In this document: piece by piece, positions 44,552-55,800 of the stretch | Position numbering within the stretch: the first letter of the stretch is position 1 | Layout: each line of letters starts with the position of its first letter | From: Scolanthus callimorphus | Lineage: Eukaryota; Cnidaria; Anthozoa; Actiniaria; Edwardsiidae | Direction of reading: 5' to 3' | Assembly (NCBI GenBank): GCA_033964015.1 | Contig: CM066912.1 | Span: forward strand, 34,103,205 to 34,167,204 | Length of the DNA stretch: 64,000 nucleotides | The notes under the pieces: model-generated | The model's database searches: none | Seen by the model: the letters and a program-made list of their open reading frames with translations, nothing else | What the model was told of the DNA's origin: nothing | Program-made: the position numbers and the translations under genes

Positions 44552-46041
44552 CTAACGTTTTTTAACACAAACTTTGTAAGCCTTCGGATGCAGCACAATA
44601 CCATCTTCGGCGTTCAGCGACGGCAATGGGCACCCGTGGGGATTTACAAACTCGAACTGCTGCAGCAAACCACACAGGAACATGAACAACTCTGAGCGGG
44701 CTAGCACCTCTCCTAGACACACCCTTGGACCGGCACCAAACGGAAGGAGGGTCCCTCCAGGGGGGAGCACAAATTTGCCCTCCGAATCAAGGAAGCGGTC
44801 CACGTCGAACTTGAAAGGGTCTTTCCAAATAGACGGGTCGAAGTGCAGGGACCACAGATTGGTGAATGTTAAAGTATCCTTAGGTATATCGTACCCAAGC
44901 AGCGTCGTTGCGGTGGTTGTCTTGTGAGGGAGTGAAAGTGGTACCAAATTAGCCTGGCGCTGGACTTCGGCTGTAAAGGCTTCAAGAACTGGCAGATCTT
45001 TTCTCTGCGAAGTCTGAGGGAGCTCCTCTCGACCGACAACTTGGTCTATTTCCCTATGAAGGCGATCTTGTACTTCAGGTTGTGAAGAAGGTAGGCAAAA
45101 GCCCAAGCGAGGGTTGTAGAGGTAGTCTCAGATCCAGCAAAAAAGAGAGTAGAGAGACTTGTCATTACAATAGAATCTTCGTCGAGGTACTGCTTGGTAG
45201 ACTTGTCTTCCTTTTCTGCCTCCAGCTTGACTTTGATTACGGCATCAGTGTAGTCACGAATGTTCTCTGTGTCAAAAGTGGCAAGGTGCTGTCGATATTT
45301 ATCTCGAATAATATCTTCACGAAACGCAAGATCCTTGCGTAACTCTATAACTTCCTTCTCTTCGGGAAAAATCTTCCACAAAATCGCCGGAACCATATCG
45401 GTCATCGTGCTTGAAACAGTTTGCCGTGTCAGCGTATAATGAATCTCATACAGTCTTTCAAAATCGGGATCGTCGATATCATAACGAGAGCCGAAGAGCT
45501 GAGAGCATATCACATTAGTTACCGACAGTCCTATCTGCATCGCAATATCTATCGGCATTCCTCGGAATTCTTCCACCCTTTTACAAAGCTCCTTTACCTC
45601 TCTTCGTATCACCTTTTGCAGTCGTGCCTCTCCATAGACTTTAAGGGAGGAATGCCCAAGCTTTCGGTGGAGTCGCCATTTCGGTCCAAAGTCGGTAGAT
45701 GCTATGCTCAGAGGCTTCGGCTTCTCGCCAGGTTTTTCGCGGACAAATCTCACTTGAAGACGTCCGGCAAAAGTATTAGATTGTCGGACCAATGCTTCCT
45801 TGATAGCGTCTCCACTCAGAACAATGGCTGGTTTGTGGCCAATATACAGGCGGAATATCTTGCCATATTTTTTGCCAAGCTCAGTCAGTCTGAGATGTAA
45901 GTTTTCTCCCCTCATTATATTAACGTTCCCTATAATAGGCCATGGTCGAGGACCAGGTGGCAGGTTTTTCTCTCGGAACTCAAAGAAAAGATGATACAAG
46001 ATCAAGAGAGAGATAGCGAGCACTGCAAGCTCTACGTACAT
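44552..46041 (-). CDS. cytochrome P450, clan 2 type, copy 2
   Basis: An intronless gene of about 496 codons for a microsomal P450 monooxygenase. The start [12 protein letters not shown] opens a signal anchor, followed by [26 protein letters not shown], the C-helix WRLHRKLGHSS, the I-helix [14 protein letters not shown], the ExxR motif as EVQR, and the heme loop [11 protein letters not shown] whose cysteine ligates iron. It ends VCVKKR. One break near 45,077, where copy 1 has CAACCCTG and this copy CAACCTG, splits the frame after FAYLLHN; the reading resumes at [12 protein letters not shown]. All catalytic motifs are intact. It lies 2.3 kb from copy 1 in the same orientation, and a 39-bp minisatellite occupies its upstream side. 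Clan 2 membership follows from EVQR and the heme loop; substrate is unknown. Confidence 0.94.
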
Positions 46042-46159
46042 CTTGGTGCTTCTTGAGACCCGGAGTTTTGTTTATGGTGAACAAGAAATGCACAAGCCTC
46101 TTGAGTATCGATCTGAGTCAGAGGTTGGACCCGAAGTAGGGTCAACTCTGAATAATTAA

Positions 46160-47965
46160 TTGGAGGCATTACTGGTCACACACTCGCCTTTGTGTCTATT
46201 GTGTCATTCACTGGTTACGCACTCGCCTTTGTGTCTATTGTGTCATTCACTGGTCACGCACTCGCCTTTGTGTCTATTGTGTCATTCACTGGTTACGCAC
46301 TCGCCTTTGTGTCTATTGTGTCATTCACCTGGTCACACACTCGCCTTTGTGTCTATTGTGTCAATCACTGGTCACGCACTCGCCTTTGTGTCTATTGTGT
46401 CATTCACTGGTCACGCACTCGCCTTTGTGTCTATTGTGTCATTCACTGGTTACGCACTCGCCTTTGTGTCTATTGTGTCATTCACTGGTCACGCACTCGC
46501 CTTTGTGCCTATTGTGTCATTCACTGGTCACGCACTCGCCTTTGTGTCTATTGTGTCATCCACTGGTCACAAACTCGCCTTTGTGTCTATTGTGTCATTC
46601 ACTGGTTACGCACTCGCCTTTGTGTCTATTGTGTCATTCACTGGTTACGCACTCGCCTTTGTGCCTATTGTGTCATTCACTGGTTACGCACTCGCCTTTG
46701 TGTCTATTGTGTCATTCACTGGTTACGCACTCGCCTTTGTGCCTATTGTGTCATTCACTGGTTACGCACTCGCCTTTGTGTCTATTGTGTCATTCACTGG
46801 TTACGCACTCGCCTTTGTGTCTATTGTGTCATTCACTGGTCACGCACTCGCCATTGTGTCTATTGTGGCATTCACTGGTGACGCACTCGCCTTTGTGTCT
46901 ATTGTGTCATTCACTGGTCACGCACTCGCCATTGTGTCTATTGTGGCATTCACTGGTTACGCACTCGCCATTGTGTCTATTGTGTCATTCACTGGTCACG
47001 CACTCGCCTTTGTGTCTATGGTGTCATTCACTTGTCACGCACTCGCCATTGTGTCTATTGTGGCATTCACTGGTTACGCACTCGCCATTGTGTCTATTGT
47101 GTCATTCACTGGTCACGCACTCGCCTTTGTGTCTATTGTGTCATTCACTGGTCATGCACTCGCCTTTGTGTCTATTGTGTCATTCACTGGTCACGCACTC
47201 GCCTTTGTGTCTATTGTGGCATTCACTGGTTACGCACTCGCCTTTGTGTCTATTGTGTCATTCACTGGTCACGCACTCGCCATTTTGTCTATTGTGTGGC
47301 ATTCACTGGTTACGCACTCGCCTTTGTGTCTATTGTGTCATTCCCTGGTTACGCACTCGCCTTTGTGTCTATTGTGTCATTCACTGGTCACGCACTCGCC
47401 TTTGTGCCTATTGTGTCATTCACTGGTTACGCACTCGCCTTTGTGTCTATTGTGTCATTCACTGGTTACGCACTTGCCTTTGTGTCTATTGTGTCATTCA
47501 CTGGTCACGCACTCGCCTTTGTGCCTATTGTGTCATTCACTGGTCACGCACTCGCCTTTGTGTCTATTGTGTCATCCACTGGTCACAAACTCGCCTTTGT
47601 GTCTATTGTGTCATTCACTGGTTACGCACTCGCCTTTGTGTCTATTGTGTCATTCACTGGTTACGCACTCGCCTTTGTGTCTATTGTGTCATTCACTTGT
47701 CACGCACTCGCCTTTGTGTCTATTGTGTCATTCACTGGTCACGCACTCGCCTTTGTGTCTATTGTGTCATTCACTGGTTACGCATTCGCCTTTTGTGTCT
47801 ATTGTGTCATTCACTGGTCACGCACTCGCCTTTGTGTCTATTGTGTCATTCACTGGTTACGCACTCGCCTTTGTGTCTATTGTGTCATTCACTGGTTACG
47901 CGCTCGCCTTTGTGTCTATTGTGTCATTCACTGGTTACGCACTCGCCTTTGTGTCTATTATTTTT
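46160..47965. repeat. 39-bp minisatellite, about 46 copies
   Basis: The unit is CATTCACTGGTCACGCACTC followed by GCCTTTGTGTCTATTGTGT, 39 bp, with a T/C switch in GGTYACGCAC and rare CTTTGTGCC or GCCATTGTG variants. Blocks with the same order of variants recur, for example around 46,495-46,660 and 47,515-47,660, so larger segments were duplicated. All three forward frames are open over most of it, encoding LVTHSPLCLLCHS or its shifts, and single-base indels at about 46,327, 47,292 and 47,790 do not create stops. That openness comes from the period being 13 codons, so a protein is not supported. Confidence 0.95.
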
Positions 47966-48059
47966 TTGGAAGACCACTTGACAACTTCCCCTGCTTGTGT
48001 TCGTCGGAACGGTTGAGTTCTAGTCGACAGTAAGTCAGATAATTCTAAAACATTTTCAG

Positions 48060-48135
48060 AAAAAGTCGACACAACGTAGAGAATATAGTTTTATACAATA
48101 TTTCGGCTGGCCAAACCAGCCTTCTTCAGGTATTG
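48060..48135. mobile_element. possible Penelope-like element terminus
   Basis: ATACAATATTTCGGCTGGCC followed by AAACCAGCCTTCTTCAGG is a short stem typical, as I recall, of the ends of Penelope-like retroelements in invertebrates. No RT frame is attached. The remaining 48,140-49,024 has no gene. Confidence 0.35.
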
Positions 48136-48384
48136 TCAATACAAATTGGCATGTTCTCACTATATATATGTCTATGTTGGTGTCATGCTTGATGAGCAGT
48201 CTGGGCTCATCATTAGAAATCGAACAAAATACCAATCGAAATCGTCAAACTGGGGTTTTGTAATCGAACATTATCGAGCAAATTTTTGGCTTCGGACTGT
48301 TTTGGATCTTGTTCATTTGTACACATTGCTTTTATTAATTATTAAATATTAATTGGAATATAGTCATGATGTCCCCAAGAATCT

Positions 48385-48560
48385 GCATACCATATTTGGA
48401 ATCTCACTAAGTTTGACGAAAGGTGCTATTTGGCATTTTCCCCAGTGTTTTTCACGGTCAACAACCTGGAAACTAAAGTAGACAAGACACCACAGGAAGC
48501 CCACTTGGGCACTAGAAAGACGACAATGTTATCTTGATATGCCTTGACAATTTTTTGATA
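48385..48560. repeat. dispersed repeat, pair with 33,105-33,330
   Basis: The shared blocks are TCTGCATACCATAT, TTTTTCACGGTCAA and AGACAAGACACCACAGGAAG, in the same order in both places. The family has no obvious terminal inverted repeat. Confidence 0.7.
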
Positions 48561-49024
48561 TGCCTCGCTCAGATGAGTGCCGGTTTTTGTGAGCCGAAGC
48601 TGTTGTTTTCTTCTGCCTGACCGGCTTGCAGGGATTTATTTTTCTAGCTCAGAAGCTTGTGCGCTATCTTTTTCTGGATTTCTGCAACGCTCTCCCGGAT
48701 CTTTTAGAGGACCCACACCCCGATTATTATCCACAGGAAGCCCACGCAGCGCTAGGGACTAGGCTGGGATGTTTGGTTATTTCGGCTTCAATTTTATAGA
48801 GGATATTACGTGGCCGAGCGGAGATACGAATTTTATCTTCGCGTTTTGAAAATTTATCTAATCGAGTGAGCACAGCGATCTGGTTACCAGACACGTAAAC
48901 TTTTGAAGTTTGGAGTCTCTATACTCTGGTACCCAGGGTAGCGCAGAACGAGTGAAAAAAAACCTATTGTCTTCACTGCGAAGAATGAAGACAAAAATCA
49001 CATCATCACAGTGTGAAGATATCA

Positions 49025-49152
49025 TTTTTTTCGCGCGATTCCCTGCAGCAGAGACCTCTTTTCTCTGCATTTCGCTGGCTGAGTGCCCTCGCGATCCTCA
49101 GCCAGCGAAATGCATAGAAAAGGGGCCTCTGTTAGCAGGGAATTCGCGCGAG
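49025..49152. repeat. fold-back element
   Basis: TTCGCGCGATTCCCTGC at the left pairs with GCAGGGAATTCGCGCGA at the right, and CATTTCGCTGGCTGAG with CTCAGCCAGCGAAATGC inside. It is about 128 bp long with a loop at 49,085-49,095. Confidence 0.8.
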
Positions 49153-49174
49153 AGATACCTTGGTATTTCACAGA

Positions 49175-49391
49175 CAGGGCCGTAGCAAGCCTCCAAAAAC
49201 TGGGGGGAGGGGGCACGAGATATTAAAAATCTCAAGGAAGTTTTTAAGGAAAGTTCAATTTAGAGCCCAGCATGTGAAATTACAGCATGTTTAGGAAGTT
49301 TGATATGCAGGGTGCAAAATCGGCAGTTTTAAGGGTTGTTTGGGGACCCCCCCCCCCCCCCCCCCCGCCCCCCGTAAGCGCTACGGCCCTG
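49175..49391. mobile_element. hAT-like MITE with CAGGGCC termini
   Basis: CAGGGCCGTAGCAAGCC at the left pairs with GTAAGCGCTACGGCCCTG at the right. A run of about 22 C lies near the right end. The flanks share CACAGA one base out of register, so an 8-bp duplication is likely but imperfect. Confidence 0.7.
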
Positions 49392-49896
49392 ACACAGATG
49401 TTTATGTAATAAAATGAGTCTATCAGTGAACCACGATCGAACCAGCGTCATTTACTTGATCTTTGACATTCATATCCAGGGAAGTTTGAAAACGAAGGGA
49501 TTAATCCCTCCAGGTGCTTGAAATCAATATTCCATAAGCAAAAGGATTTACATTTGTAAATAAATCACGCTAATACCATTTCTACCACTCCCGTTTTAGC
49601 GCGAGAGGCAACTCGAGACCCGAACAAGGCGCATAGGTGCCGATTAAAAGCAGCAGTAATTGGTCCCACGAAGCTCAATAAAAATAAATACGTATCTTAA
49701 TCTGAAAGAAAAGGAAACTGAAGGCGGATTCTGGAAGCAGTCAAATGACAATATCCTACTGGCATATGATAAAAAGAGTCTGCTAGGTGTTGACCCACAA
49801 GATCAATATCTCAGCTGGAGCAGACCCGTCAACATACTAGTAGTACCAACCCCAAGCGCACGGACAGCTCGCGCCTTTCTTGTTCCTTGATTCATT

Positions 49897-52800
49897 ATGG
49901 TAAAAGCTATGAATCTTTCGGAAGACGAGCTTTACGAAGTCCAAGCTTTGAAGCGAAAGTTCAGGCGACGTCTATGCCTGATAGCCTTTCTTGTAGCTCT
50001 GCTAGCCATCGGTTTGGGGATTCTTATCGGTTACTTCATTGGGCGCGAAGTCAGAGGAAACGAACTAGAGGACGCAGGTAGAGAACCCTCCATCCAGGAA
50101 CAGATGAAAGAAAAGGAAGAACTCCATAAGAAAGCAGTTGAGGGTATTTCTGCAGAACGTCTCCGTGAAAATCTGAGGTAAATTTATAATGTCTGCTTTG
50201 TAACAAATAGATTAATCATTAATAGAGGTCTAGTTGTTTTGTTTGAGATTGATAATCTTATTAGTACTGATTTAACCTGAGTATCAGGCGGAATTTTAGT
50301 ACAGAGGGAGTACAGGCACAGGCCTCGGTTGTCTAGTTAAACTGCCCAGGGTGAAGCTACAAGATACGCTACACGAGTTGTCACGAGTTGTGTTGATAAC
50401 GTAGTTTTTCTTCCTTTGAATAGCATACCAGAATTATCAGATTCAAATTAATCATTCGTTTCTCTTGCCAAACAGTACCATTGGTATTATGGTATTCAAG
50501 CCTATATTACAAATTCCAGAACTTAGATTTAGGCGCGAACAACTCGATCCGATATCATAATGTTCATGCCACGAAAATTTTTAACAGTTCTAAGGGGGAT
50601 CACGTTAATCATAGTACTTATAAAGGGGGGATCACTGCATTTTGACCTTGTACCCAAACATCAGTCCCAAAGGCGGAGCTTAGGGGCCTCCTATCATTCG
50701 ATGGTGAATTTAGCGCCTTCTCATTGGCAGTTCCGGAACGAGATCGCGTTAAGGTTAATCGTTTCCCCTTGAATAATACGACTTTGTTCCGGAACTAATC
50801 CTGCTGCCAATGAGAAGGCGCTAAATTCACCATCCAATGCTAGAGGCCCGAAGCTGACGTTTTTGATTGATAGAACTGAGAATCCTATTGAGTGTCGCCA
50901 GGGTGAAGTTTCAGCAAGTAAGGCTGCATTCATTATGTATACTACAGGGGGGGGGGCAGAGGAATTTTTTTTGACAATGCAAAATTTTCAGATCCCCCCA
51001 AGGCACAACATATTTTTTACGAATCCCCCTCTTGGTCAAAGGAAAAAACATGCCCCCCCCCCCCCCCCATATCACCCCGGAGACAATTTTTTCAATTTAT
51101 ATTTATATCAATTTTGACAATGAACCTACAAGACTATTAATCAAAAGTCCAAAGGCGTTTTTGTCTGGCAGACGAAAGCCACTGAAGAGGACCTCGAGGA
51201 ATTGTAGTAAAACAAGAAGGCTTTTTACGATCTTTTAAGTTTAATATAATTCTTTATGCGCGCGAAGCGCGCAGTTTTTTTTCAACATATCAGTTGAAAG
51301 AGGGTGAATACACGAGAATAGTAGTGCAAGTGATATTTCTTCAGGAAGGAGGTTCAAACTCGGTGTTCAACAATTGAGCCTTCCTTCATTTACTATCAAA
51401 CTGCACAACCTTGTCTTAAATATATATAATACCTCAACAAAATATGCATTCCCCCTTCATGTTATGAAAAAACTTGACATCCCCCCTTTTCCAGTTCCTA
51501 AATTTTGAGATCCCCCCCAAAATCCTCTGCCCCCCCCTGTAGTATACATAATGAATGCAGCCTAACAGAGCAAGACTAGAATCAAACGAACTACCACTAA
51601 AATAACCAAAACGGCGACTGAATTTGCTTAGTACTCTATTGTTACTGCGGACATCCTGCTCGCGCATTCTACACGGATCTCTGTTTATGTAGTATTTTGC
51701 TCAATCCAAGTATTTAACTAAGTCGCCATGGCGTAGTTGGCTAACGCGCTAGATGGAATGAAAGTATCGGAGCTAATCCCTAATCGGGCCCTGCAATTGC
51801 TCTTTTTTCTCCTTATTCTTGTTTTCTTCGTTTTTCTCTGTAAATTGCCTTCACTTGGACATAATTTAGTATTAGGGAAATAACCTACGAAAGTTTACAT
51901 TTAAAAAAATAATGATAAGCGCGCGCGCTCTTCTTTAATCAGGAATGACCAAGACGTGTCCCTCAACTACCAGAATGCAGTGCGCGCTTTTTTCACAGTT
52001 TGTTCGACAAATGTCCAACATCTACCGACATGCAGCGCGCGCTTGTGTTATAGCTGGAACCGTGCATTATCGGGATTTTTCTCTGAGTAACATTACGAGC
52101 ATGCTCTTTGCTATATTTTTAGGTTTTTCACGAAAGTGCCCCACGCCCCTGGATCTAAGGTGAATTACGATTACGCCTTACACATCAAGGACAAATGGGA
52201 AAGTTATGGATTCGATAAAGTGGAGCTCAGGAAGTACCAAGTCCTCCTTTCCTTTCCCGAGAAGCCTGGTGTAATTACTGTCAAGAATGGGAGTAGGGAA
52301 GTGTTCCGATCGTCTACCAGAGTCACACCCTTAGACCCATCTGAGAACCACACTACTGTACTACCGCCATTTAATGCTTATTCACCAGCTGGGAGCGTTA
52401 AGGTAAGCAATTCGTCTGATTACTATATTATATGTTTTATATTGGAAATAATAAAAATATTGTATTGTATTGTATTGTCTGATAGGCACCGTCCACACTA
52501 CACCGGCTAAATTTGAAAACGGCTAACCTACCTGCCCCGAAAACGGAACAAACGTTTTCCGTCCACACTCACACCGCAATCCTAGAAGGGAACAAACGTT
52601 TCCGTCCACACTACGCCGCAATCAGAAAATAAAAGGGAACGAAACTTTTCCGTCAATACTACGTCAGCTAAATTTGAAAACAACCTCGTCCCCAGGGTCT
52701 TCTCGGTCTTTTTTCAAAATGGCGGTTGACTCCAAAGAAGACCCTGGGGAGGCTGAGTCACGTGACTATTGTTTGAGGACATGAGAACGAGTTTTGTCCT

Positions 52801-55800
52801 TTGTTTCGAAACGGTCATGTGACTCAGCCTCCCCCAGGGTCTTCTCTGGAGTCAACCGCCATTTTGAAAAACGACCGAGAAGACCCTGGGAACGAGGTTG
52901 ATTTGAAAACGCAAAACGTCAACTTAGCGCATGCGCCAAAAATAAAAACGAGAGCCCGCGGTCATAATTTCCTCGAACTTGATTTAGTTTGCAATTTGAT
53001 TGGTTGAAAGACAAAAGACTTTGCTCTCGACCAATAGAAACGCTGACTTAACGCAAGTCTGACTACTTTCGGTGGTCATCTGAAATCTGCTCTATAACTG
53101 TTATCTTCTTCTTGCAGGGTAAGCTGGTATATGCCAATTACGCCAGGGTCGAGGATTTTAAGACTCTCGCTAAGCATAACATCAATTGCACAAACAAGAT
53201 TGTGATAGCGCGATATGGCGGCACCTCACGAATTTATAAGGTAAGGCCACACCTGTAATTCAAGGCTTGCCTTAGAAGAGGTGATAATTTAACTAAATTA
53301 CTACTACCTACTACTCAAAATGTAGCCATAAGCTTTCTCTTCCCTGGAGGTGAAGTGTGGGTCCCACCAAGCGAAAAGAACGGTTTAGAATTTCATATTG
53401 CGAGAAAATTGCAAAAAGAAGTTTAGAATTTACATATAATCCCTCTCGAGACTTACCTGTTAAATCGATAAACATGATCAATGTTTAGATACATAAATTG
53501 GCTGCTCAGTAAAAGTTTCAAAATAGACATTTGACGAAATACCGTACACAGGCTCCTCACTTGTTACCACTGCTCGCATGGTACTCACGTGTACGCATCA
53601 TCTAAATTTCCCGGCATTGCCGATCACAAAAAAGATGACGTATTGACTCCATTTCTCGAATGCAGAGCTCCCCGCGCGGGGGAGGCTCTGATTCCCCCAG
53701 AGCCCTGAAACTTGTCGCTGGCCAAAAGATGATGGGCTTTGGGTACGAGATTGGCGCGAGATTTGAGACAGAACCGTTGAGGCTCTGCGCATGCCCTAAA
53801 GTTAAAAATCTGCCAAATCTGCCAATGGCCGCCACCAGAGCCTCTCCTGTGAAGTGACGAGCCGGGGAACTGTGGGTACGAGAATTGCCTCACCACTGAC
53901 GCATGCGCGAGAGTTGATACATAGCCGTTAAATAAATATATTTCTGCGCATGCGCCAACGTTCAAATACAGCCAATCACCGAAAGCTCTTAAATGGCCGC
54001 CACCAGAGCCACACATGCATTGTGACGAGCCAAGGAGCGCTGGGTACGAGAATAAGGGCAGTCAGTGAGGGCCCTCAAATGGTTGAGTCACCAGAGATGG
54101 TATTGACTTTACATTTCAGCCCACTAATGCACAAGAAGCTGGGGCAATAGGTCTCATCATTTTTATGGACCCGCAACAATACGCCAAGGAGGGTATGGAC
54201 AAGGTGTATCCAAAGTACAACTGGCTACCGGATACGGCAGTGCAAAGGGAACCGTCAGAAACGCCAACTTCAGAGGGGATCCTCTAACACCTGGCTACCC
54301 GGCGATAGGTGGGTTTTCTGTTTGTCTGTTTATATTACCTGTCTGAGGCCTTCTCCGGTCCCTAAGATCGCCTAAGGTCGCCCAAGGCCGCGAAGCGCGC
54401 CCGAATTTTGATAAACGCACTTCATCAAACCTCAGAGAAAGTGTAGATGAACATTCCGTTTTTTTATGTATAGTAAACAAATCCTCTAGGTTTTATAATT
54501 CATTTGCGCAATTGCGCGCCGAAGTTATTATTATTCATTTGCGTGAAGCGCTGCCCAAATGACGAATTTCTATGCCTGTAACGTCGAACTCACGCTTACT
54601 CTTCTTTCAAACATAGTGACTGCCCGCCAGGCCTATCACTGCAGGGCATTTTTGGTAGAGTTTGTTTTTCCTCGCCAATGTACACTTGTTCTTGTGAACG
54701 GTGCGAAGGTAGTGTCTTCGTTGGGCGAGTTGCCAAAGACTACATTAAATGATATTCTTTATGCGCGCGAAGCGCGCCGAAATTTTATGTATTGAGTAAA
54801 GTGAAGTAGAAAAATACAGATGATAGAGAAGTTGCTGGAATAACTTTTAGAAAATTTCTTGTGATCCCCCCTTTCAGGGCTTCAGGTTTTGAGAGATCCC
54901 CCCTTTCGCTCGCCCCAAAATGAAGTGATCCCCCCCAAAATCCTCTGCCCCCCCCCCCCCCCCCCCCCCCCCCGATAAATAATGACCGGTCCCTAAGATC
55001 GCCCGAGATTGCGCGTGGTTTCAACCAAGAAGGCCTACTCCACGTCCTAAGATCGCCCAGATCGCAACATGAAATTAAGGAAAAATCAAGATAAGATTGC
55101 ATGCCCAAGATTGCGCGTGGTTTAAACCAAGGCCTACCCCGGGTCCTACGATCGCCCAAGATTGCCTAAGATCGCAATATGAAATATAGGAAAAATTCAC
55201 AAGATAAGACTGCATGTCCAAGATTGCGCGTGCTTTCAACCAAGGCCTACCCCGGGTCCTACGATCGCCCAAGATTGCCTAAGATCGCAACATGAAATAT
55301 AGGAAAAAATCACAAGATAAGACTGCATGTCCAAGATTGCGCGTGGTTTCAACCAAGGCCTACCCCGGGTCCTACGATCGCCCAAGATTGCCTAAGATCG
55401 CAACATGAAATATAGGAAAAATTCACAAGATCACCCAAGATCGTCTAAGATTGCCCAAGAATGCGGCGATCTTCGGACCCGGTGTAGGCCTTGTCTGTAT
55501 AGCTGTGCCTGTCAGTCTGTCTGTCTGTCCTCTTGTCTATCTCTTATATATGTGTGTGCCCGTCTGTCTGTATATCTGTGTACCTGTCTGTCTCCCTGTC
55601 TATCTGTGTGCCTGCCTGTCCGTCTGTAAAGCTGTTTGTCTGTCGGTGTGTCTGTCTGGCTGCTTGCCTGTCCGTCTTTCTGACTGTGTCGGTATATCTG
55701 TGTACCCGTCTGTCGGTGTGCCTATCTGTGTTCTTGTCTGTCTGTCTGTCGATATGTCTGTGTGTGTGTTGCATGCCTGTCGGTCTGTCAGTCCATTTGA

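Noticed and set aside
46160..48016. 618-codon frame as a repeat protein
   Set aside because: Three frames are open at once and indels move the repeat between frames without penalty; no signal of coding beyond the period of 39.
51722..51795. Possible tRNA or tRNA-derived SINE
   Set aside because: TGGCGTAGTTGG fits a Pol III box A, but the box B position (GGAGCTAATCC) is poor and no cloverleaf or acceptor pairing can be formed.
40501..54980. Long poly-C or poly-G tracts (40,501; 49,349; 54,952) as G-quadruplex elements
   Set aside because: They sit at corresponding places inside transposon copies and their length is unreliable in this assembly, so no function can be argued.
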